NCBI GenBank assembly: GCA_030426445.1
Contig: JAUHYS010000151.1
Coordinates: 1 to 5,727 of the forward strand
DNA: 5,727 nucleotides
Direction: 5' to 3'
DNA from: a bacterium
GTDB taxonomy: Bacteria; UBA10199; DSSB01
In this document: positions 1-5,436 of the stretch, piece by piece
How the letters are laid out: each line of letters begins with the position of its first letter
How positions within the stretch are numbered: the stretch's first letter is position 1
The notes under the pieces: model-generated
What the model saw: only the letters and a program-made list of their open reading frames with translations
What the model was told of the DNA's origin: nothing
Databases searched by the model: none
Program-made: the position numbers and the translations under genes

Positions 1-1536
1 GTTAAATTGTTCGGTATCTTTTCCGATTAATGAGGTCGAAAAAATCTCGGTAGGGGCTCCACCAGTGTTGGTCACGGTAAAAATTTGCTCTGGACTTTCT
101 TCACCGGCATTGACATTGCCAAATTCAAAAGGAGCGGGTGGGTCAATCGTGAGTTGTCGGATGACGCCTTCTACAGTGAGAGGGACGTTGGGATTTATAT
201 TAGTATTGGTGACAAAGTTAATCGAATCATTAAAAATGCCTTCCAGTTGAGGAGTTCCCGAGACCACGATGAGGCAAGAGGCTCCTGGAATAAGTAATGA
301 GGCATTACAAGTCGTCTGATCGATTGTAAAGTGAGTTCCATTGACAATCTGCACACTGTCTACAAATAGAGGAGTGGATCCGGTGCTGGTGACCGTCACG
401 ATTGTAGTGGGCGAACTCTCACCAACGGGGATCTGACCAAAATCAATAGCCAGTGGACTAAAAACCACGGCAGGGTCAATCGTTCCATTGCCGTCCAATT
501 GTACCATCAGGTCATTAAGGTCGTTAGGGATGGTGACTGTTGCAGAGTCAGGGCCTTCGACTGTGGGAGTAAAAGTATAACTGATATTACATTGACCACC
601 TGCGCTTAGGATAAGGTTGCTACAGGTATCTTGAGTTTTCTTAAACTCAGGTGCACCGTCATCGGTCACCATACCAAAAGCTACATTCGCATCACCGGTG
701 TTGGTGACGGTGATGATTTGTGGGAGGCTTTCGATACCAATGCCGACATCTCCAAAATCAATATTACTGGTGTTTAAAAAGAGGGCTTGACCTGCAGGGA
801 TGCCGGTTCCTTCCACGGTTACAGCAGGATTGCCGAGATTTGGACTTGTGTTTAATGTAATGATGCCAGCTTTTGGGCCATTGGTGAAGGGATCAAAGGT
901 CACATCAATATAGCAAAAGATGCCGGGCTCTAAAATGGCATTAAAACAACTGTTTTTGACAATGGTAAAATCAGCAACGTTATCTAAATCTACATTTAAA
1001 ATTTCGACATCCACGTTACCCGTGTTTTGTATATAAATAGTTTGGGGAGGACTTTGAGTTCCCGTAAGGACATCTCCAAAAAATGAGATAGGAGGGTCGG
1101 TTGTGAGTGCTGCATCTCCGACTCCTGTACCAATGATACCATAGTTGAAGGCAAAAGGATCGTCGTTATTGCCTTCAATGCCCGCTATTTCAAAGAGTAT
1201 GCCGTATAATTGACTCGCAGTTGGAGTGAATCTGGCTTCAATTAAACATATTTCGTTGGTGTCAAGTTGGTTGTTGAGACAGCTTGCTGCAAAAATGAGA
1301 AAGCCTGGGGGCACGTTGTTAATCGATGTGATCGTGGCGGGGGTATTGCCATTATTTTGGACTACAATGACTTTATCGACACTCGTATTTACCGGAACAT
1401 TTCCAAATCCAATTCCATTAGTGGGAAAAAAACTGGGAATTGAGGCAAAGCTGCTTGAGCTACCAAGAAGAGTGAAACAAAATAAAAAGAATAGACAGAA
1501 GAGATTCTTTTTACTTTTAATAAATTGAGTGTTCAT
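1..1536 (-). CDS. Secreted choice-of-anchor D (Ig-like/ASH-type) repeat protein, 3' part beyond window edge
   Basis: Reading from ATG at 1536 the frame stays open for 512 codons to base 1, so the gene is partial and its C-terminus is unknown. Residues 1-31 form a Sec signal peptide: Lys at 7, 9 and 10, a Phe/Leu-rich core at 12-24, and a likely signal peptidase I site after Ser-Phe-Ala31. The mature part is a string of Ig-like beta domains with a period of about 107 residues, starting near 41, 149, 258, 362 and 469. Each opens with a form of FG(N/D/Q)V..G followed 10-15 residues later by NTG or a variant. The four complete repeats each carry a Cys pair spaced exactly C-x10-C (86/97, 197/208, 305/316, 410/421), followed by FTP/FDP-like residues in three and GTP in the fourth. 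This pattern is known from 'choice-of-anchor D' and ASPM/SPD-2/Hydin-type domains of bacterial surface proteins, which often end in a sorting or anchoring tail. The disulfides suggest a periplasmic or extracellular location. The exact role is unknown; adhesion or a structural stalk is an inference. A good Shine-Dalgarno supports this start. Confidence 0.88.
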   Translation of the reverse strand, partial: MNTQFIKSKKNLFCLFFLFCFTLLGSSSSFASIPSFFPTNGIGFGNVPVNTSVDKVIVVQNNGNTPATITSINNVPPGFLIFAASCLNNQLDTNEICLIEARFTPTASQLYGILFEIAGIEGNNDDPFAFNYGIIGTGVGDAALTTDPPISFFGDVLTGTQSPPQTIYIQNTGNVDVEILNVDLDNVADFTIVKNSCFNAILEPGIFCYIDVTFDPFTNGPKAGIITLNTSPNLGNPAVTVEGTGIPAGQALFLNTSNIDFGDVGIGIESLPQIITVTNTGDANVAFGMVTDDGAPEFKKTQDTCSNLILSAGGQCNISYTFTPTVEGPDSATVTIPNDLNDLMVQLDGNGTIDPAVVFSPLAIDFGQIPVGESSPTTIVTVTSTGSTPLFVDSVQIVNGTHFTIDQTTCNASLLIPGASCLIVVSGTPQLEGIFNDSINFVTNTNINPNVPLTVEGVIRQLTIDPPAPFEFGNVNAGEESPEQIFTVTNTGGAPTEIFSTSLIGKDTEQFN

Positions 1537-1542
1537 AATCGT

Positions 1543-1548
1543 TTCCTT
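1543..1548 (-). promoter_or_regulatory. Ribosome binding site of the anchor-D protein gene
   Basis: On the minus strand AAGGAA lies 6 nt before the ATG at 1536, inside the purine run AGAAAAGGAAA. Spacing and composition fit a Shine-Dalgarno. It is the clearest ribosome binding site in the window; both regulator genes have much weaker ones. Confidence 0.75.
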
Positions 1549-1617
1549 TTCTAAAAAAGTGAGTGCTTGTTAATCTAGTTATGATTTAAGCTTTTTTATC
1601 CCTAATAGTTAAATGTT

Positions 1618-1623
1618 ATTATA
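1618..1623 (-). promoter_or_regulatory. Candidate -10 box (TATAAT) for the anchor-D protein gene
   Basis: A perfect TATAAT on the minus strand would place the transcription start near 1611 and give a 5' UTR of about 75 nt. No TTGACA-like hexamer lies 16-18 nt upstream; the 17-nt position reads CCCTGT. The region just upstream is very AT-rich and includes TTAATTAA at 1632-1639. A -10 without a -35 is typical of activator-dependent promoters, but perfect -10 boxes also arise by chance in AT-rich DNA. Confidence 0.4.
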
Positions 1624-1643
1624 AATAGTCATTAATTAAAACA

Positions 1644-1650
1644 GGGTGAG
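1644..1650 (+). promoter_or_regulatory. Possible LAL-regulator half-site GGGTGAG
   Basis: GGGTGAG on the plus strand (CTCACCC along the gene) is centred about 36 bases before the start predicted from the TATAAT at 1623-1618. Its first six bases match both arms of the palindrome upstream of the long LAL regulator. MalT of E. coli binds asymmetric boxes of the GGGGA(T/G)GAGG type near -38 of promoters lacking a -35 box, so position and sequence are suggestive. This is inference from a single short match. Confidence 0.25.
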
Positions 1651-1678
1651 CATGGTTAAGATAATTTAAAGAGAAGTG

Positions 1679-1700
1679 AGTACCATGTTTGGCAGGTACT
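1679..1700. promoter_or_regulatory. Inverted repeat AGTACC-N10-GGTACT in the gap before the anchor-D gene
   Basis: A perfect 6-bp dyad with a 10-base spacer lies between the short regulator and the surface-protein gene. No T-run follows it on either strand, so it is not an intrinsic terminator. It could be an operator or a small 5' UTR hairpin if transcription starts upstream of it. Six-base dyads occur often by chance, so function is uncertain. Confidence 0.25.
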
Positions 1701-1714
1701 TTCAAGGTTTATCT

Positions 1715-1743
1715 AACAAAATAACTTTACCGATTCATGTCAA
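1715..1743 (-). promoter_or_regulatory. Alternative candidate promoter with perfect -35 TTGACA and poor -10
   Basis: TTGACA at 1743-1738 on the minus strand starts 12 bases after the stop codon of the short regulator. At 17-nt spacing the -10 position reads TTTGTT, a weak match. If used, the transcript would start near 1708 and carry the dyad at 1679-1700 in its leader. It competes with the TATAAT candidate further downstream. No intrinsic terminator is visible between the two genes, so read-through from the regulators is also possible. Confidence 0.25.
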
Positions 1744-1750
1744 AACTTTT

Positions 1751-1770
1751 TGTTTTTATTTGTTTTTATT
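1751..1770. repeat. Perfect 10-bp tandem duplication spanning the stop codon of the short regulator
   Basis: TGTTTTTATT occurs twice back to back on the plus strand. It encodes the Asn/Lys-rich last residues and the TAA stop of the short LAL regulator. The unit is not a multiple of three, so a change in copy number would alter only the last few residues of the protein. Confidence 0.7.
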
Positions 1771-3048
1771 CGAATCTGAGGACTCTTCCTTGAGCTTCAC
1801 CAGTAGGCCAGCTCGATTTTTAACATTGAATTTTTTATAGAGCTTTCTGAGGTGAGTTTTGAGGGTGTTTTTACTGATAAAGAGTTTTTGAGCGACTTGT
1901 CCTAAGGGGATGTCCGACTTTAATTCTGTCATCAGTTCTTTTTCTCTTGGGGTCAATATTGGGCCTGCGGCTTGCTGATTATTTGTGTTTTGATTTCCTT
2001 TTAATAGGTTTTCGTTCATGGAGGGAGATAGTTTATCAATACCGAGGTAATCCGCAACCCATGTTTGGGGCTGGGGAAATTGACTTAACCACGGGGCCGC
2101 CTGTCTTAAGATTTGTTCCCACTGTATAAAAGATAATTGACTTTGAAGGTATTGTTGAAAAAGAGGGAAAAAACTAAAATGCCCTTTGTGTTGAGTGTGT
2201 TTCTTTAAAAAAAATCCCCGATGATAAAAGTTTTTTAGTGAAGGAACTTTACCTAAAGAAAGATTTTTGACCAAGGCTTCATCAAAGCTTTTAAACACCG
2301 AACAGCATTTGAGTAATTCCTGTTCTTTAGCTCGGAGTTTTGTCATGACCACTTCTGAAAAGTAATTTTGTAACTCGTGGTAGGAACCCGAAAACTCATC
2401 GATAAAAGCCTGTAAAGATAAGTTTTCTTCTTGCTCTATCGCAAGACTAAAACTTTGTAAGGCCACAGGCCAGCCGCCGGTTTTGTGAAAAAGTGTGGAA
2501 GCTTCATTATCTTGAATCGCTAATTTAGCGATTTTTTGTAAAAAAAATTGGGTTTCTAAAAGACTGAATTTTAATTGGCTGATCCCGAAAAACTTTAAAT
2601 GATTGGGACGAAATGTTTTATAGCCACAAGCTTGAGGAAGCTTTCGACTGGCGAGCAAAATTTTTTTATTATTAAAGCAGCTGTTTAAAGTTTCTAAGAA
2701 AATTTGTAGATTCTGAGAAGAAGGGTGGTCTAAAAAAAATAAACTGGGCTTTGATTTTTTAAGATCAAAAAAAAATTTTTTAAAAAAGTGCGCTTCCTTG
2801 TCTGCCGAAATCCACTCTGCTTGAAAACCCATTGTGGAACTTCTTTGAAGGACTTGTCGCATTATAATGCTTTTCCCATACCCTGCAGGTGAGGAAAGCC
2901 ACACGACTTGTTTGTGTTGCAGTGCCAAAAATATTTTTTCTATCAGGGCATGACGAATGATTTCTTTTTCAGAAAAAGTATTGGGTTTATCCAGAGTGTT
3001 GACTTTTTTGTATGAGTGCATAGCGTGAGTTGACTCCAAATTTTCCAT
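1756..3048 (-). CDS. Short LAL-type (MalT-like) LuxR regulator: STAND ATPase plus LuxR HTH, no TPR sensor
   Basis: A 430-aa protein, presumably a cytoplasmic DNA-binding regulator. Residues 53-60 form a P-loop (SPAGYGKS). Residues 103-107 (LFFLD) are Walker B, but followed by His where the neighbour has a second Asp. ASR (133-135) matches the family TSR motif, and TGGWPVAL (190-197) is the typical LAL signature. A winged-helix-like segment spans about 225-305. An Asn/Gln-rich linker (about 344-362) leads straight into a full LuxR helix-turn-helix at 365-421, beginning LTPREKEL, with recognition helix around SKNTLKTHL. MalT-family proteins are normally 800-900 aa with a large TPR sensor, which is missing here. 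The stretch between Walker A and B is also about 40 residues shorter than in the neighbour. The gene overlaps the long regulator by 62 nt, so it is translationally coupled or starts later. The ATG at 3048 has no Shine-Dalgarno, whereas an in-frame ATG at 3021 has GGAG 12 nt upstream and would shorten the overlap to 35 nt. The family is certain; the target and ligand are unknown. Confidence 0.9.
   Translation of the reverse strand: MENLESTHAMHSYKKVNTLDKPNTFSEKEIIRHALIEKIFLALQHKQVVWLSSPAGYGKSIIMRQVLQRSSTMGFQAEWISADKEAHFFKKFFFDLKKSKPSLFFLDHPSSQNLQIFLETLNSCFNNKKILLASRKLPQACGYKTFRPNHLKFFGISQLKFSLLETQFFLQKIAKLAIQDNEASTLFHKTGGWPVALQSFSLAIEQEENLSLQAFIDEFSGSYHELQNYFSEVVMTKLRAKEQELLKCCSVFKSFDEALVKNLSLGKVPSLKNFYHRGFFLKKHTQHKGHFSFFPLFQQYLQSQLSFIQWEQILRQAAPWLSQFPQPQTWVADYLGIDKLSPSMNENLLKGNQNTNNQQAAGPILTPREKELMTELKSDIPLGQVAQKLFISKNTLKTHLRKLYKKFNVKNRAGLLVKLKEESSDSNKNK
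2767..2787. repeat. Homopolymer cluster A9-T6-A6 inside the short regulator
   Basis: On the coding strand this reads T6, A6, T9 and encodes the Phe/Lys run HFFKKFFFD between Walker A and Walker B. Three further A8 runs on the plus strand lie in the same gene at 2207-2214, 2540-2547 and 2732-2739. Such runs are prone to polymerase slippage and to sequencing indels. The frame is intact here. Confidence 0.6.
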
Positions 3049-5344
3049 AAATATTTTTGAGATGCTGTTTTAAAGTATTGAGACTCACTTCCAGATAAGT
3101 AGCGATTTCTTCTCGAGTCATCGCCGAGTGCATCATAAGGATGATTTCTTTTTCCCGACTTGTGAGTTTTTCGGCTAGGGAAAAGGGCTCTGTGAAAGAA
3201 TTTTGATTTTTTAAACACTGTTGGATTTTTTTATAATGGACAAGAGTGTAGTCTTTTAGATTGGAAGATTCTGCTTGATCAATAAAGTTTTGTGTAAACT
3301 CTTTTAAAGTTTGATGGGCTTTGCAAGATGCACCACTTTTAAAGTAGAGCTGGACTCTTTCTGCCATCAGAGAAACTCGTAAACGCAATGATGCATTTCT
3401 CTTGGCCTCACTTTCTCCCTCTAATAAAAGTTTCTCTGCCTTGAGCCAATTTTTTTCGAGTTGGGCGATTCCATTGAGCAAACAATATGCACGAATTTGG
3501 GTTTCGATATAAGTATGATCGGATATTTTAAGTCGAAGGGCTTTTTTAAAATAACTTTGTGCAGCCAGAACTTGCCCTTTTTGCCACAGGATATTTGCCA
3601 GATATAAAGAGAGGGTAGGTATGGCAATAATTTGTGATCCATTAACTTGAGTCAAATAGTGAAGAGCCCGACTGAGTAAATTTTCACACTTTGAGAGTTC
3701 TCCTCTTTGTTCGTAGATGTTCGACAATATCATACTCAACCACATGATGCCATGAGGGCTGGCCTTTTTATAAGCGTGTTCTAAAGCTTTTGACATCCAG
3801 CCGTGGGTTTCTTGAACATGATGTTGTAGTAAGTAGGCATCCCCCAGGGCGGCAATCACTCGAGCCTGCCAAATGACTTCTTGCCCTTTCCATTTTTTCA
3901 ACCATTGGGGTGCTTTTTTAATACAGAGAGAAACTTCATCTTTAAGCCCGTGTAAAATAATCCAAAGGGCTTCATAGATAAGCATTAAGTTAGCGTCTTT
4001 TGTCACGGACTGCATACCAACTTGTTTCAGCAATTGTTCTGCAAGAAGGAATTCTCGCTTCATTGCCAGAGCGAGAACCGTATGGAGATGAATCATCGGA
4101 ATTTTTTGATATTCCTTGGGGAGTTTTTCAACGGTTTTAATCCACTTGCTGTAGTCTCCTAAATAATGAATCCAATGAAAAATTTGTTTTTCTAAAAGGG
4201 AGCAAACTTGATCGTAATCCTGTGCCTTGAGTGCATAGGAAATAGCACTCTCTTCGTCTCCAATCGAAGTATGCCATTGACTCGCCAATCGACAGATCTT
4301 TTTTCTATTTTGAGGGGATTGTTTTTGATTCATTTCCATCAGAAACTCCCTAAACAAAGTGTGAAGGCGAAACCATTGGCGTTGACGGTCAATAGCAAGA
4401 ATAAAAAAACCTTTTTTTTCAAAACGCTCAAAAAGTTCTTGGGAGTGAGAAATATTGCAAACATGATTGCATAAATCTTTGTGCAAGTGATTAAGGTGAC
4501 AAACCTGCAATAAAAAGTTCAGTTCTTCTTGATCGAGTTGACTGGTTAACTCTTGACCTAAATAAGACCAAATACCTTGTCTGCCTTTTAGAAATAAGGC
4601 TTCTTGAAAACTTTGCTGGCAGAGGGACAACATGCGGAGTGCAGCGGGCCACCCCTCAGTGGAATGCAGTAACTGCGTCAATTGATCTTCCTCAATACGG
4701 TTTCCATGGTTTTGTGCCAGAAACTGCTGTGTCTCTTCGTGGTTAAAACAAAGGTCTTTGGTTAAAATCAGTTTTAAGTGACCAGAGAGCTGCAGTTGAG
4801 TTAAAGGCAAGGGGGGTTTATGTCGGCTGGTAAAGACCATGAGAAGGTTTTTGGGTGGGTGGCTTAAAAGAAAATGCAGACAAGCTAAAACTTGTAAGTC
4901 TTGAATTAGATGAAGGTCATCTAAAAAAAGAGTGAAGGGAGCGTCTATTTTTTCGATGTCTTCTATCCAAGAAATTAAATAAGGCCTAAAACTTCCCATG
5001 GGACCAATTGAAAGGGCTTGAAGGGCTTCTTTACCCACCTCTTCATTTTGTTCCTGGCATAGACGAAAGAGTTTCATTAAAAACGTTGTCAGGTGATTGT
5101 CGGCTTCTTCAAGATTTAACCAGGTACAGGCTTGATTTTGGGCCTCCAATTGTTGATAAAATTGAGCCATTAAAGTGGTTTTTCCATAGCCAGCAGGGGC
5201 TACTATGGCTGTTATGCAGGTTCCTTCACTCTGAGGGAGAAAGGCATTTAAACGCTCCCTTGTCATACAATCTACCAAACTTGGGGGGGCTGCTAACTGA
5301 TGAAAGGAACTCTCACTCTTGAATTGTATTTTTTGAGTGCTCAT
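2987..5344 (-). CDS. Full-length LAL-type (MalT-like) LuxR transcriptional regulator
   Basis: A 785-aa STAND-class signal-transducing ATPase that should bind ATP, sense an inducer through its helical repeats, and bind DNA through a C-terminal HTH. Numbering from ATG at 5344: P-loop PAGYGKTT at 50-57; Walker B LFLDD at 139-143; TSRHKPPL at 172-179; LAL signature STEGWPAAL at 228-236; winged helix ending in FRLHTLFREFL at 325-335; a TPR-like alpha-helical region over about 350-715, with SIGDEESAISYALKAQDY typical of the first MalT-type repeat; and a LuxR HTH at 727-783 starting LTSREKE, with recognition helix around SLNTLKQHL. MalT is 901 aa, so this is slightly short but complete. GTG at 5347 directly precedes the ATG and is the longer alternative start. 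I prefer ATG, although neither has a Shine-Dalgarno, and a two-codon reading frame ends in TGATG at this start. The gene heads a pair with the short LAL regulator. The ligand is unknown: MalT binds maltotriose, but no maltose genes are present, so the symbol malT is not justified. Confidence 0.93.
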   Translation of the reverse strand: MSTQKIQFKSESSFHQLAAPPSLVDCMTRERLNAFLPQSEGTCITAIVAPAGYGKTTLMAQFYQQLEAQNQACTWLNLEEADNHLTTFLMKLFRLCQEQNEEVGKEALQALSIGPMGSFRPYLISWIEDIEKIDAPFTLFLDDLHLIQDLQVLACLHFLLSHPPKNLLMVFTSRHKPPLPLTQLQLSGHLKLILTKDLCFNHEETQQFLAQNHGNRIEEDQLTQLLHSTEGWPAALRMLSLCQQSFQEALFLKGRQGIWSYLGQELTSQLDQEELNFLLQVCHLNHLHKDLCNHVCNISHSQELFERFEKKGFFILAIDRQRQWFRLHTLFREFLMEMNQKQSPQNRKKICRLASQWHTSIGDEESAISYALKAQDYDQVCSLLEKQIFHWIHYLGDYSKWIKTVEKLPKEYQKIPMIHLHTVLALAMKREFLLAEQLLKQVGMQSVTKDANLMLIYEALWIILHGLKDEVSLCIKKAPQWLKKWKGQEVIWQARVIAALGDAYLLQHHVQETHGWMSKALEHAYKKASPHGIMWLSMILSNIYEQRGELSKCENLLSRALHYLTQVNGSQIIAIPTLSLYLANILWQKGQVLAAQSYFKKALRLKISDHTYIETQIRAYCLLNGIAQLEKNWLKAEKLLLEGESEAKRNASLRLRVSLMAERVQLYFKSGASCKAHQTLKEFTQNFIDQAESSNLKDYTLVHYKKIQQCLKNQNSFTEPFSLAEKLTSREKEIILMMHSAMTREEIATYLEVSLNTLKQHLKNIYGKFGVNSRYALIQKSQHSG

Positions 5345-5352
5345 CACAGCAT
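5344..5352 (-). other. Two-codon upstream reading frame (ATG CTG TGA) overlapping the start of the long LAL regulator
   Basis: The minus strand reads ATGCTGTGATG. The TGA of a Met-Leu minigene shares its A with the regulator's ATG. No Shine-Dalgarno precedes either ATG. It might promote re-initiation or it may be chance; I cannot tell from sequence alone. Confidence 0.2.
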
Positions 5353-5380
5353 TGGGATAACGAAAAGAAATTTTTTAGAC

Positions 5381-5402
5381 ATCACCCTTTTGGGTGATTT
5401 TT
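5381..5402 (+). terminator. Perfect palindrome ATCACCC-TTTT-GGGTGAT followed by T5: plus-strand terminator or operator
   Basis: The arms at 5381-5387 and 5392-5398 pair perfectly (7 bp, 4-base loop), and T5 at 5398-5402 completes a compact intrinsic-terminator shape on the plus strand. No plus-strand gene is present for it to end. On the minus strand, the direction of all genes here, the stem is followed by GTCTAAAAAA and not by a T-run, so it should not end the YidC-like transcript. Its position 37-54 bases before the long regulator's start suits an operator, perhaps autoregulatory. GGGTGA recurs before the anchor-D gene. The structure is certain; the role is not. Confidence 0.45.
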
Positions 5403-5436
5403 ACAGAGGGGGCGTTTTGCTTTGCCCTAAAGGCTC

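Noticed and set aside
65..297. Two overlapping plus-strand open frames of 61 and 70 codons
   Set aside because: They are antisense shadows of anchor-D repeats 4 and 5 and resemble no known domain.
996..1178. 60-codon minus-strand open frame
   Set aside because: It is an alternate frame of the anchor-D coding sequence, with no ribosome binding site that I recognise.
1226..1528. 100-codon open frame on the plus strand
   Set aside because: It lies antisense inside the N-terminal part of the anchor-D gene, whose minus-strand frame has a signal peptide, ribosome binding site and clear domain repeats.
1557..1681. Direct repeat AAGTGAGT at 1557-1564 and 1674-1681
   Set aside because: Eight bases recurring once in an AT-rich gap is weak. 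Neither copy is at a consistent distance from a promoter element, so I treat it as chance.
1756..3048. Short regulator as a pseudogene or frameshifted remnant of a full MalT-like gene
   Set aside because: Its frame runs unbroken from P-loop to a complete HTH with conserved motifs at both ends. An in-frame architecture without a TPR region fits better than decay, although slippage-prone runs are present.
2943..3218. 91-codon minus-strand open frame across the regulator junction
   Set aside because: It is the third frame over the HTH of the long regulator and the start of the short one; both of those carry real domains.
3421..3642. 73-codon minus-strand open frame
   Set aside because: It is an out-of-frame shadow inside the TPR region of the long regulator.
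4208..4474. 88-codon plus-strand open frame
   Set aside because: It is antisense to the long regulator's winged-helix region, has low-complexity Lys/Phe content, and has no supporting signal.
5008..5322. 104-codon plus-strand open frame that the palindrome at 5381-5402 could terminate
   Set aside because: It is antisense to the P-loop/Walker B region of the long regulator and has no recognisable domain. The terminator placement is tempting but not enough.
2987..5344. Assigning the symbol malT to the long regulator
   Set aside because: The domain layout matches MalT, but so do many LAL regulators with other ligands, and no maltose or maltodextrin genes are nearby.
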